Part shown: piece after piece, positions 31,741 through 43,237 of the stretch
How positions within the stretch are numbered: the first letter of the stretch is position 1
Layout: the number at the start of each line of letters is the position of its first letter
Assembly (NCBI GenBank): GCA_021401465.1
Contig: JADDMT010000087.1
Span: 1 to 64,000, forward strand
From: Teratosphaeria epicoccoides
Lineage: Eukaryota > Ascomycota > Dothideomycetes > Mycosphaerellales > Teratosphaeriaceae
Direction: 5' to 3'
DNA: 64,000 nt
Position numbers and translations under genes: made by a program
The notes under the pieces: generated by a model
The model's database searches: none
The model's input: only the letters and a program-made list of their open reading frames with translations
What the model was told of the DNA's origin: nothing

Positions 31741-32895
31741 CGTCAATCAAGTGTCGTGTTTGCTCGGCTACATGCCGGAAGCGAGGCAGGTCATCTCGGC
31801 AGGCGGCTTTGGAGACTGACAATGAAGTGTCTCGGACAGGGCCAAAGCGACCCATGGTCGTAGTGGCGAGCACTTGCGGGACTGGCATTCTGTGTGGTAG
31901 CAGCCGGCGGACGCTTTGGCGACAAATGCAGATATCCGCTGGTCGCTGGCAGCTGCCTGTGCTACCTGCCATGCCCCCCTTCAACAAGCCGATCCCGACC
32001 AGCTTCCGAGCAACAGATGATGTCGAGTGTGGTGCACCAGGTGGATGAACAAACTTGCTTCGTATACATAGAGACTCGGTACAGTGGTAGACCAGTAACG
32101 GGTTCTCGGCCATGGGCAGGACTTTTTCGTCATCCGTCCTTTCGTCCTCATGCTGTGCGGCAGCGCAACGACCCTCGTCCAACACAAAGCCGAAGCCTTG
32201 GCTTTCGATGATGCACCAGAGAGCAAACAATACGACCTCTCACGAAGTGCCATGTCGGATGGTGCTGGGCACGGCCTGCATGGGCTTCCTCATCATCATC
32301 GCCAGCTCATAAGTACAGGCGGCAGCTTTATTCTCATCACCACCCGCTCAGCCAATCGTAGTGGGCCGGAAAAAAAGGTTGAAGTGAATGGCAGATTGCG
32401 CTCGCCAAGAAGCATGTGCCTCCCACGACCCGGACATGGCCCCGGGTTTGAACAGGTGTCGAATGGGTGCAATGATCGGCGACCAAGAAATGGCGACATC
32501 AGGGTCGCTTGCCATTCATTCGTCATGCCTACCTGGGCGATAAGTAATCGGGACCGGCGTCCTGGTCTACTCTCAGGATAGATCCATCTTTGCGCCGGTG
32601 AGCTGCACGTTCTCAACGCTTGACATCAGCGCTCCCGGCTGAGACGCTGTTGACAGATGAACGAGGCCAATGAAACGTGCGAGATGCAGCTTTGACGGGG
32701 GATCGTATTGTCAGTCAGGCAAAGCTTAGCTGCTGCGGCAGTGCCCCGGTGCTACTTTCACATGAAGGAGATCCCTTATCAACCCCGGTTGCACGAGCGC
32801 GACGTCGCCTTGCCGGCCATGGCCTTCTTATTCCACGCGGCTCTTTCGCGCCAGTCCAACCGCTTTTCCGATTGTCATCACCCGCGGACAAACAC
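31741..32895. other. Intergenic between divergent genes
   Basis: About 1.15 kb; overlapping frames on both strands look non-coding. Presumed promoters of the secreted protein and the GT90 gene. Confidence 0.45.
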
Positions 32896-34401
32896 ATGCG
32901 AGCGCCTACCTCCATGTACTCCCTGTGCTCCCTCGACCGAAGGACGCTAGGGACGACCTGTCTCGCAGCAGGCCTGGTCTACCTTACTTTCTTCTCACGC
33001 TGGTGGGCCCAATCGTTCAACCTCAGGTCACCCACATCAAGGACTTGCTCTCAATCCGTGGAATGGCTTCCTCCAGCTGCCCGACCATCGCTGTATAGAT
33101 GGTCGTTTGACCCGGACAGAGATGCGAGCAACAGTGGCCTCACGCATGCACAATGCCACGTGGCGTTTCCGGATCTGTACCCTGAGATCGATCGGGCAGT
33201 CACTTACTGGCAGAGCCGTCAACATACCATCACGCCCGACGACATTGAGATCTCGTGGCGCAAAGATGGAGCTGTACGCCTTCTGGTCCATGAGAACAAG
33301 TTGCGCGTGATCGAATCCCGTGTCTTTGAGTCGGAAAACACTTACGGAGGATACTCGCAGCGCACCGAAGCAACACTCAACCAGATTCGTCGAGCACTTG
33401 CCGGTGCCACAGCGGCAGGCGAATCGATTCCGTCCATTGAATTCTCTGTCACGGTCGAAGACTTCAATCGCATTCCGACCAACGAATCCGATATGCACAC
33501 CATCTGGCATTTCGCAAGACGGGTCATCGACCGTGATGAGGACCGGGTCTGGGTAATGCCGGACTTCAACTTCTGGGCCGCACCTGCAGCCGAGGGTGTC
33601 GTGGAGTTTGAGGAAACCCGCAAGCTGGCAAAGCAGCGTGACAGTCCGTTGTCGGAGAAGATCCCTCGGATTGTTTGGCGAGGTGCGACCTGGACCAACA
33701 AGCCGAGGAGAGGCTCGTTGATTGGCGTTACTAAAGATAAGCCCTGGGCCGACGTGAGGGAGATCAACTGGAAGGAGAAGAAGCATATGATCACCACGGA
33801 GGATGCATGCGATTATATGTTCCTTGCGCACACCGAAGGCCAGACTTGGTCCGGAAGGCTCAAGTATCTGCTCAACTGCAACTCGTAAGCCCAGACTGCC
33901 GACCATCAGGTGTGCGCGATCTGCTGACAGTCTCACGCAGCCTCGCTGTTGTTCACGATCTCGAGTGGGTACGTGCATGGAATTACGAAACCTTCTGTGA
34001 CACACCACGGGTTCTAATGTTCCATTCAGATGACCCACTACTACCATCTCCTCATCCCCGACGGACCAGACCAGAACTACATCTCCGCCAAACAGGACTT
34101 CTCCAACCTCGAGCAGAAGATCGAATGGCTCCTCGCCCACCCCGACCACGCTCAGCGCGTGGCAAACAACTCCGTCAACCAGTTCCGGAGGAGATACACC
34201 ACCATCGCCGCAGAGAATTGCTATTGGAGACGACTCTTCCACGGCTGGGCTTCCGTCGCCTTCAAGCCCGACGTCTTCGAGACGGACCGCCGCGGCGCGC
34301 GCGTATTGCGAGGCGTGGCAGTCGAAGACTTCCTCGAGGCGGAAGGGCACAAGAACGATCTGGCTCGTGCCGCTGCTAAGGAGGGTCCGCCTGAGGGCTG
34401 A
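32896..34401 (+). CDS. GT90 (CAP10-like) glycosyltransferase
   Basis: Inferred join(32896..33884, 33941..33968, 34030..34401), 462 residues; introns of 56 and 61 bp, with a 28-bp middle exon encoding LAVVHDLEW. A type II anchor follows the ATG (TTCLAAGLVYLTFF); the frame also runs upstream but has no ATG there. CAP10 features: WRGATWTNKPRRG, DYMFLAHTEGQTWSGRLKYLLNCNS, VVHDLEW, HYYHLLIPDGP and a DFSNLEQKIEWLL block. Known relatives are protein O-glucosyl/xylosyltransferases and Cryptococcus capsule enzymes; acceptor and sugar here are unknown. Likely Golgi. Confidence 0.88.
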
Positions 34402-34747
34402 AGGAGAATGCTATGGCAGGCCTCTCGCGTTTCAACACACGAGGAGGGGCTCCCAGGTGAGAAGCATTGCTATGGTGTTCCAAAGGGATTTCCTATCGCG
34501 GTTCGTGGTCAGTGTCACCAGGCTGGCCCTTGAAGTTGTCGGGCCATGCAAGGGAGTAGAAACGGGGGGTTTTTTTTTTGGAATTACCACGTCTAGAAGA
34601 AATGATGTGACAGATGATACCAGGCCCTTGATCTAGTCGGGCCATGCGAGGGACCAGGGGATACGTCGACGACGAGTGTGCCTACCACCTTAGATGTAGC
34701 CTCACGAAGTTAATGACGCGTAAATTTGGAACCGCCACCGCCGCTTT
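34402..34747. other. Intergenic between convergent genes
   Basis: About 350 bp containing a poly-G/poly-T run (ggggggtttttttttt) near 34565-34580. No gene seen. Confidence 0.5.
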
Positions 34748-36253
34748 TCAATTCCTCAACGCAGCCTCCGTTTTCGTCACAGCCTCAAAAACATCAAACA
34801 ACCTTTCTGCGCTCCTCAGCTCCTCCAACAACAGCTTCATCACAATCGTCACTCTATTGACCTCCGCCCGCGCCTCATCGCGCTCGACCTGCGCATGGCT
34901 AAGCAACCCCCTGAGTTTCGCCGCCTCCGCGAAAGCATCATCGCGCTCCGCATTGGCGCTTGCGATCATCGATCTCAGCCGAGCGGACTCCTGCGCCGAG
35001 CTCTTCCGGCGATGGCTAGGGGACGCCGCAGGAGTGGAGCCAGGCGGTAACGGCAATGGACGCTCGACGACAGCGTACGGTGCGGCGGAGGCGTGAGGGA
35101 TGGGTGGGACGGCTTTGGCAGGGTCAGGCGTGGAGGTGTCTGCTTGCTCGGGTGCTGGCGGCTTTGCTGATGCGAAGAAGACGGGCATGGGCGAGTCGGA
35201 GGAGCTTTGCCGGATGCTTTCGCTGGCAGCGCTGCTGGCGGCTGAGACGGGCTTTGGTGCCATGAGGGGAGGCTGGGGCGCCTGGGTTGCCGGAGTCTTT
35301 GATGCGACTGGTGTGGGTATGGAGTTCGAACAAGCATGACTCGGGCGCGTCGTCACCACAACCGAATGCTGAGGAGTCGTGGGAGCTGCGCAGGCTGCAC
35401 CATGACTTTCCTCCGCGACCTTCGACACGGGCTTGCGTTGCACTGGCGGTAGTGGAGCCGGCCAAGACTTCTCAGCCGTGGTAGTCTTGAGTGGCACTGG
35501 TGGCGCCTTGTTCAGAAACTCCTCCAAGTCTGCTTCCTGTGCTTGAGACTGCGAGCCAGCACGTCGCTTGGTCTTGCTGTCTCTGCGCACAATGTCGACA
35601 TCTTCCGGGTCTTGACTGACTTTGCGATAATGGCTGTTACTCACGTTCGAGGCCGTGCTGTTGGTTCTGCCGTGGAATAAGTTCTTGAAAATCGTCCCGT
35701 TTGATCTCTTCTCTCCAGGTTCATCGATTCCGCTGGAATCCGTTTCATCATCCCGAGACGTTCTAGCATCTTTGACTACCTGCGCCTTGCTCCGGTCTAC
35801 TTCCTGTCCCCGCCGCGCCATGAGCGCGTCCGCTCGTTTCCGTCGTAGCCGTGCAGCTTCCGCTTGCTCCTTCCGAGCCTGATGCTCCTCAGCCTGTCTC
35901 CTGGCCATCTTCTCGGCTTCCAATCGCGCATTTTCTTCAGCATGCCTTTTGGCCAAGGCGTCGGCTTCACGCTTAATTTCAGCTTGTTGCTTAGCAGTGG
36001 CTTCGGCTTGCAGTCGAGCAATCTCTGCTTCATGCTGCCGTGCCAGCTCGACCGCTTCCTGCGTCACCTCATCCACTTCCGCTTGCCGTCGTTCCAGGGC
36101 TTCTGCAGTCTCAGTCTCGCCATTCGGCAACTTCTCCAAGGTGGCTTGGGAGTGCTTTGCAGTGGCCAGCTTGGAATCAGCAGCTCGAAGGCCAGTAGAG
36201 GGTCGGCCATGCTCCGGTAATAAAGCCATGGGGTCTGCAGCGGCCATGATCAT
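34748..36253 (-). CDS. Coiled-coil protein of unknown function
   Basis: 501 residues from ATG 36253 (a second ATG at 36247). Residues about 45-150 are a charged Ala/Glu/Arg/Gln coiled coil (repeats of the RRQAE, KQQAE and KRHAE type). The middle is disordered, with an FKNLFHGR block and Pro-rich segments (APPVPLK, PLPPVQRKP, VPPIPH) that could bind SH3 domains. A second coiled coil at about 415-500 (SAQESARLRSMIASANAERDD onward) ends the protein. No catalytic domain. Perhaps a cytoskeletal or polarity scaffold; this is inference from composition only. Confidence 0.7.
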   Translation of the reverse strand: MIMAAADPMALLPEHGRPSTGLRAADSKLATAKHSQATLEKLPNGETETAEALERRQAEVDEVTQEAVELARQHEAEIARLQAEATAKQQAEIKREADALAKRHAEENARLEAEKMARRQAEEHQARKEQAEAARLRRKRADALMARRGQEVDRSKAQVVKDARTSRDDETDSSGIDEPGEKRSNGTIFKNLFHGRTNSTASNVSNSHYRKVSQDPEDVDIVRRDSKTKRRAGSQSQAQEADLEEFLNKAPPVPLKTTTAEKSWPAPLPPVQRKPVSKVAEESHGAACAAPTTPQHSVVVTTRPSHACSNSIPTPVASKTPATQAPQPPLMAPKPVSAASSAASESIRQSSSDSPMPVFFASAKPPAPEQADTSTPDPAKAVPPIPHASAAPYAVVERPLPLPPGSTPAASPSHRRKSSAQESARLRSMIASANAERDDAFAEAAKLRGLLSHAQVERDEARAEVNRVTIVMKLLLEELRSAERLFDVFEAVTKTEAALRN

Positions 36254-36952
36254 CAATGATCGAAGGCATGAACAAGAAGCGAAGATTCATAGCTCGATGC
36301 CGATTCGAAGGCAGCGATTGAACAAAGCCACCTGCAAAGTGAGGCTTTCTTTGTTCCGTAGTCCGGACTTGGTATCAATCTGCCTATTCTTAGACCACAG
36401 CTGCTTGACTCTCCCGTTGACATGTTGAACCGGTTGTTGATTGATGACATCCTTCGCTGGTGTGATCAAGCGCTTCGACCGATTGGTCGCCGCATGATTG
36501 TTTCACGGTCACCGCCTGACCGCCTGACCGCTTCCACGCCTGACAACCACAACACCACTTGACGCCTCCATCACCCATCCAAAACTCTACCTTCTCCATC
36601 GTAGCAACTGAACCTCATCAACACTTCTATGCACAACCAATGGCTGACCATTCCACCAAAAATTGAGTTACTCTACCACTGGGTGACTCCTGTCCCTCCT
36701 AACTTGACAGTTCGAACATCATCTGGCGTCTTAATCAGCATGTTGGGGCCAGATCGCACTTCGATGGCTCCAACACCAGCCGACCGTTGGACCACCGAAC
36801 GGCCGCGCACGCGCTTTACTGAGTGAAACGATAGTCTGACGGGTGTAGACAGATACATGCACTTCGTAATCCTTCATAGTTCGTCCCGACTACGCATGCG
36901 TTACAACGGGGGCGCGTGCATTCCGACGCCCTGCCGACTCGTGAACCAGTCA
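36254..36952. other. Intergenic
   Basis: About 700 bp between the 3' end of UTP11 and the 5' end of the coiled-coil gene, both on the minus strand. Nothing recognised. Confidence 0.45.
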
Positions 36953-37726
36953 TCACTTTCGCTGGCGGACTTTGAACTTTGTGCCATGCTTGTTCACGCC
37001 GCCGACCTTGCCTGCCATTCTTGCCCGTTGATCCTCGACTTGCCGCAACGCAGTGCTGAGCTGCTTCTCCCTGTCCTTAAGCGCATCCAGCTGCCTTCGC
37101 TTTGCGTGCAGTCGCTTCCGCTTCCGTCTCCGCGCGACAATCTCCTCCTTGTCCAGACCCTCCTCCTCGTTATCCGCACCGGCACCACCCGCCTCATCAT
37201 CCGAGTAGAGTCCGTTCAAATCCGCCAGATCATCGTCCCCATTTTCCACCAACGGTGGCAAAGCAGGTCGATCCTCTCCATCCTCCCCAAAAACAATCTT
37301 CTTCCCACTGCCGCTCGGCACAGCTGTGCCCACTCCCACCTCCGCAGCCACAACCTCCTTCTCTGCTCTCTCCCTCATGCTCTTTGTCCGTAACAGCATG
37401 GTTCTCAGGTACCCGGCGTCCTGCGTCTTCATCAAGCTCACCACCTCCCGCCTCAACGCCGTGCCACCGCCGTTTGCCTCCGCCCTCCGCGCCCGCTTCC
37501 GCCCGCCCTCGCTCTCCTGGTTGACCATCGCAAAGTAGAATTCATCTTCATTGCGCTCACTGGCCTTCTGCTGGAGCGCTTTCAGCTTGCGCTTCTTCTC
37601 GTTGTGGTCGGCGGCGCGGAGGGAGTAGTCTTTGTGCTTCTCGAGCAGACCCCAACGCGCGCGTTCGGTGGGCTGAGCGCGCTCTTTGTGGTTGCGCCGC
37701 TGTACGGCATTGCGCATCGACGACAT
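36953..37726 (-). CDS. utp11: U3 snoRNP / SSU processome protein UTP11
   Basis: 257 residues starting MSSMRNAVQRRNHKERAQP at ATG 37726; upstream in-frame codons look non-conserved. UTP11 is part of the small-subunit processome needed for 18S rRNA maturation in the nucleolus. Seen: the conserved N-terminus RRNHKERAQP...WGLLEKHKDY, NEDEFYFAMVNQ, DAGYLRTMLLRTKSM, an acidic centre, and a basic coiled C-terminus (RRRKRKRLHAKRRQLDALKDRE) ending KHGTKFKVRQRK. Single exon. Confidence 0.93.
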   Translation of the reverse strand: MSSMRNAVQRRNHKERAQPTERARWGLLEKHKDYSLRAADHNEKKRKLKALQQKASERNEDEFYFAMVNQESEGGRKRARRAEANGGGTALRREVVSLMKTQDAGYLRTMLLRTKSMRERAEKEVVAAEVGVGTAVPSGSGKKIVFGEDGEDRPALPPLVENGDDDLADLNGLYSDDEAGGAGADNEEEGLDKEEIVARRRKRKRLHAKRRQLDALKDREKQLSTALRQVEDQRARMAGKVGGVNKHGTKFKVRQRK

Positions 37727-38006
37727 GGCGGCGGCGTGGTGTGCGAATGGGTATGTATATCTGTATGTAGATATCACGAGATTCGAAAGAGGAAGGTCGG
37801 CCAACTTTTTGAAATTTACGCCGAAGGCTAGGCTGGCGTCCGGTTAACTGTGACAGAATCTTTGGGAAAGTCTAGCCGACCGTTGTACAACATACCCAGA
37901 GATATCTTCTTTTATTACAGTGACTTACGATGCTCATCAACGAACATAATAATAATCAACATCAAGCAGTCATTTGTGTCCCGCGCATCCATCTACTTCA
38001 TTCTAT

Positions 38007-39834
38007 TCACATAACCGGAGGCAATGCGTTCTCCGCCATCCGCACCGCATACCTGTCCCGCGGATTGCTCAACGCCTGCTCCCTCCTATCAGCAAGCGTC
38101 GACATCTGCATTGGACGCTGCATGCCAAACGCGGCCCCTCGACCAGGAACTCCCCCCGTGTCGATCGCTGCATCAATATGCGCGACCAGAGCCGTCGGCG
38201 TCGGTCTCTGCGCAGGGTCGAACCGCAAACAGCTCTGCACCAGATTGACCAACTGCGCCGAAAATCCGGAAGGGTTGTTGGTCGCCACGTCCGGGGTTGT
38301 GTTCACATCCGTGCCATCTCCCATGTAGTCCATTTGCGGAGGGTTCGCGTCGTGGCTGATCAGGCAGTACATGACCTGGCCTATGGACCAGATGTTGGCT
38401 GGAGACAGGATCGGGAATGGCGCCACCGGTTGCAGGCGATTGGCGACATCGACGTACAGGCGGGTCTCCGGCGCTCTAAAGCCGTCTGTTCCGGCGCCGT
38501 TGTTGAAGCCGGAGGGGTTCAGCGGGTCTGCTGGGGTGGTTCTTATGGCCAGTCCGTAATCACCTAGTTTGGGGGTTGGATAGTTCTTGAACCAATTCGG
38601 GCTTTTCCTGTCCAGGAAGATGTTGCTTGGTTTGATGTCCCGATGAATGATCTGCTTCCAGAAAGCGACAGGTGGCATCGGCGCTGCGCCTGGTGGTGCT
38701 GCCGCTGGAGGAACGGCCTGATGGCCTGTCTCCAGAGCCAGGCATATCTCGGCAAGCGTGAGGAAGCAGTACCACAGGAACGCTTCCGGCAAGTTCCTGT
38801 CTCCACATCAGCCTGAGCCATGCAGTCAAATTGGCGTCTGCTCACTCGTCATTTTCATTGTATTGTGCAATCAAGTCGCTCAAAGTTCCTAGACCGCAAT
38901 ATTCCATATACATGATCGCCTCCTTGGCGACCCTGTCCACCTCCCAATGCCTCATTCCTGGAGCCATTCTCCCCCTCGTGCTGCGACTCGGAATCTCGCA
39001 CATCGCCTGCTGACATGCCACCTCCATCGGAGTCCTAGCAGCTGGATCGCGCACGTTTCCAGACCAATAGTTCAAGCCTGTCCATTGACTGGCCAAGTTA
39101 CACTGCTTCACAAATACTCGGTCTTGGACGGTACGAGTGGGCGATAGCCTTACCCATAGCCCGGTGTTAGACATCCCGCCGCGGCCAATCATCCACCCTC
39201 CTCGCCAAATCGGATGGTGAACTGTCAGCGGTGGTCCTGTGAATGGTCCCGGAGGGTTGACTCGTTGGAAATGATAACGCCGAGCGAAATCTGGAAGATG
39301 GTTCAAAGGGATCTTCCTCCTGCCTGCAGCATCTGCTGGTACTGGCGGTGTACGAGCCCGCCTCATCCAAAGATTGTAATCATTTTGCAACAAAGGGTTC
39401 TCCACGCCTCTTTGCGCAGTTGCAGCATTCTCCTCGGCTGTAATGCGCGCTTGAATCACGACATCCCATGCCCTTCCGATTGCTGCAGGAAAGTTTCGGA
39501 AATCCAGGAACGCATTCACGAGATCATGCAGTCTGGCCGCAAGTGCCTCCGAGTACCCTGCTCGTGCCTGAGCAGCTCTGGTATACTCGTCCCAGTGTCG
39601 CGGCACGGCGGCCAGAATGCCGTTGATCTTCGCGTCTGCCGCTACGATCGCATTTCTCGCATCGACAATCGCCCCGCGCCTCCTTTGAATGCGAGCATGA
39701 CAGTTCATAAATCCAGCTTGTAGAGCCCCATTCATGTTGAACCATGCTACCGTTGCTTGAGGAGTTGGGCCCACGAAAGGAGGTGGACCGTCGTAGTATT
39801 CTCGCCAGGCTTCAGGGACGAATGCGATCGCCAT
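38007..39834 (-). CDS. Divergent protein kinase 1 (long-kinase family)
   Basis: Inferred complement join(38007..38796, 38846..39834), 592 residues; 49-bp phase-2 intron. The start MAIAFVPEAWREYYDG (39834) is preferred over an ATG at 39945 with a basic, poorly structured lead. N-terminal about 240 residues: helical, Ala/Arg-rich region without known domain. Kinase: IGRGGMSNTG loop, RVFVKQC (beta-3 Lys), MEVACQQ (helix C Glu), HRDIKPSNIFLD, LGDYGLA (DYG for DFG) and FRAPE. The catalytic residues are all present. A family-specific block TTPADPLNPSG follows DYGLA and is shared with the kinase at 52438. Confidence 0.82.
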
Positions 39835-41420
39835 GATCGATGAGTTGGTCGCAGCGTGGACCACACACGATCTGCGAAAGCTCCAAGCCGCTCTACCCCG
39901 GACCGATAGTTTTCGAGATCGTGCGAAACGACATGTTGAAGACAATCGGACAAAGGGTGCAAAACATGTTCCGGATCCGGCTTCTATTGTGTTGCCAGAC
40001 CGCAGGCGTTCGACTGGTATGTAATCTGTCCATGATCTGCTGCCTGCATCCCGATCAAGAACGGGCGGTATGTAGGAACTCGTTCATTGAGCTGCGCATG
40101 GCTTTGTCCTCCCACACTGTCACATGGCCTCATCAGTCAAACAATCCATTGACAGGTTGTTGCGGTCGACGGCTCGTCGGCACAAGTGACTGCTTCTTCA
40201 GACGCTTGGCTAGTCGTTGAGACGGTGGCTCCTTGCTGATGCAGTCGCTTGATGGATCATACGGTCCACCATTCAATTTCTGCATTACCCAAAGACCCGA
40301 CTCGTGAGTCGGGTCAACTGATCGGCGGAATGATGAGCTGGCTGATCTCCTAATGCTCTGCTGGCCCTCGTATGCCAGGACCAATGCTGCGGTCCTTTCG
40401 CTGAACTGTGCGCGGACTCTGAATCTGCCAAAAGAGCAGTGCGGGATCACAAGGAGGACTACCTGGCCGTCCTGCCGCTTGCCTTCGACTGTGCTAAGTT
40501 CCTCTGTCCCCGGGAAGCCGGTCCAGAATCATCTGCTCTAGTCCGTCCAGCTGTCTGTTGTAAGAAACGGAGCTGTGAAGTCGCTGATTAGCGTCACGCG
40601 CAACATCAAGACTGCTGTCCAGGTCATGACCACTCCCAAGATATTTGAGCTGTGGCGGAATTTGATAGAGGCATATGAGGCAGAATAAGATGATACCGAT
40701 GCCCCAAACGTGCCACAACAGCATGGAGCCAGCGAATGGCCGTCCATGGGAGTTCAAGAGGGAGTAGCATTCCGATCGTCCATCATGCCGGCTTGCGAGA
40801 CCGGTGCCTTGGTGGACTTCATTTACGCAAGGAACAGTTCCCCCTCGGAGTCGCCGGACAGTGTTCCGATCGCAACCAGCAAATGCGGCTGCGGATCGCC
40901 AGTCTCCCTCCCATGAGGAGGCGGCGAACGGTCGATCAGGCGTGACTGTATGTACATGTATGGCAGAAAGCCCGTTGTCGGTCTATGAAAGTCTCATTGA
41001 TATCGTCCACCGACCCATACATACATGTCACCCGTAACATGTACCTTGGTAGATCCCGGCCCGTAACTTACCGCTACCATGGCCCATCTCATCAGGGCCC
41101 GAGGCACATGTGAATGAATGGGGAATGAGTCTTCCATCAGGTCCCCCCCTCTCTCTGTGGCTCTGAAGAAGGTTCGCAAGCTCCATCCGCCGCGGGCAAT
41201 AATCCTGCATGTCCTTGTGTCCTGTGGAGGGCCTGGCGCTGGCGCGACACGCAGGATGTATTTCATCTTCCTGGTGCACAACAGCGTGGACATATCAGAT
41301 CGGGAGTGAATCGAGCCGCATGGGGATACTGGCCTTTGCACCGACGATCGAGCCAAAGGACAGAAGGCGCAGTCTTATACACACGGGGAGAGTCACATCC
41401 GTGGAACCTCGCCTCGCAGC
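39835..41420. other. Intergenic between divergent genes
   Basis: About 1.6 kb without a supported gene; frames on both strands lack domains or signal peptides. Confidence 0.45.
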
Positions 41421-43048
41421 ATGCCCGGCGACGAAGAGGCAGGCCACGGCCGGTTGGCGAATGGCCACACGGAGAAACACTATCCCTCAAACTCCCTCCC
41501 CTTCTTCTCCGGAGACACGACACAGAAGGCCATCGCCTTCCTCGCCGACACATTCACGCCCGACTTGCTGCGCCGCACGAAGCCGCATCGCGTCGGGTCA
41601 ACGGCATGGCTCGACGGCCTGAGAGGATGGGCAGCGTTCGGCGTCTGCTTCATGCACTTGACCGTCTACTCGCACAGCGGAATGGAGTTGTGCTACAATC
41701 AGGAAATCCCAGGCGATGCCCTGGGCAGGAGGAATAACTCGCCATTGGCCCTCCCGATTCTGCGGCTTCCGTTCGTGGGCGGACACTTCTCAGTCATGCT
41801 GTTCTTCGTCATCAGTGGATACGTGGTCCCCAGACGTCTTCTCCAGCTGTTGCTCGAGGGCAAAGGCCGCTCGCCCGAGGTGCTGGAAAGCCTCCAGTCC
41901 GCTTTGGTCAGACGACCCGTGCGCCTGTTCGTCCCGGTCATTCTGAGCACACTCTTGCTCTGGAATATCTGGCACATCTTTGGCATATACACAGCGTTTC
42001 CCACGCGCGCAGGCAGTTGGACTCTCGAGCTGGGAAAGTGGATCAGGGAGATAGTACTGTTCCTCTTCTTCTTCCGCCAGGGATTCTTGTTCACAAACTA
42101 CAACGCGCATACCTGGACGATTCCAGTGGAGCTGAGGGGCAGCATGCTCATACTGGTGTGGCTGTACATGGTCCACACTGTCAAGACGCGAAATCGACTC
42201 CTGCTGACTACGGGTATTTGGGCGCAATTCTTGGCGGCTGGAGGAGCATGGTACGCGGCCTTCTTTGCTGGCATGCTGATGAGCGACTTGGAGTTGATGA
42301 AAACAATGCCGAATCTGCCCGGTGAGCCAACTGATTCAGACGCGATCGGGAGACTCTGGGATGACTGGACTGAGCTTGAGAAGAGGTATAAGAACCTGAG
42401 ATGGATTGGACTGCATGTGTTGTTGGTGTGTGCACTATATTTGGCCAGCCAGCCCAGCAACGACTTCGGCACCTTTGCAGACACCCTGCAGAATTGCCCT
42501 GGCTGGATGACACTGAGCAGATTCATCCCGTGGTCGTACACCGATGGTATGGAAGGCTTCAGATGGTGGTGGCTCTTCTGGGCGGCAGTCTCTGCCCTAT
42601 ACTGCATCCGGGAGATTGACTGGGCGCGCCGCTTGTTCGAGGCGCCATTCAGTCAATGTGAGCAGTGCTGCGATCCCTCGTCACTCGACGTTGGCTGACT
42701 TCAAGAACAGATCTCGGCCGCCACTCCTTCGCCCTCTACCTTATCCACGGTCCGACCCTTGCCATCGTCTCAGAACGGCTGTTCTACCTGACCGGCTTTA
42801 AGACACCCGACACACCAGATAAACAAGAGCACTTTATGGCATACGTGAACGCATGGCACGACAAGGCATGGTGGCCGTTCAAGGGGCCAAACACAGCATA
42901 TCCGCAGGGAATGGAGCCCAACTTTTGGGTCTGTGTGGCCATCAGCATCCCAATATTCCTGTACGTCGCAGAGGTCGGGACGAGGCTATTTGATGGCCCG
43001 AGTGTTAAGGCCAGCCGGTGGGTCTGGCTGAAGCTCAAATCAATGTAG
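41421..43048 (+). CDS. Acyltransferase-3 family membrane protein
   Basis: Inferred join(41421..42657, 42711..43048), 524 residues; 53-bp phase-1 intron. The acyltransferase-3 fold is visible: WLDGLRGWAAFGVCFMHL near residue 62 (catalytic His of this family lies here), FFVISGYVVPRR, RRPVRLFVPVILST, TIPVELRGSMLI, and, after the intron, YLGRHSFALYLIHGP. About ten hydrophobic helices. The family O-acylates sugars, peptides or secondary metabolites. Several fungal members act in metabolite pathways, but no cluster is visible here. ATG at 41421 gives a cytosolic N-terminus. Confidence 0.87.
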
Positions 43049-43237
43049 ACGACTCCAGTACTGTTATGTCGCATTATTTTTTGTCAAGTGTATACATATT
43101 CAGAGCGAAAGCCACCAGACTTTCGAGCTCACGGCATTCATTGTTGGCTGGCTGCATGTCGTCGCCACGTCACAACTGGGAGTGCGCCAGCCGGCCATCA
43201 TCAGCGACAGATGAGGACGTCTCGGCGCGTCCAGTGT

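Noticed and set aside
31439..32230. 263-codon minus-strand frame
   Set aside because: Overlaps the secreted protein in another frame and has random-like, His/Arg-rich composition.
33037..34350. 437-codon open frame on the minus strand
   Set aside because: It lies antisense to the spliced GT90 gene, whose conserved motifs explain the openness; no domain in the antisense product.
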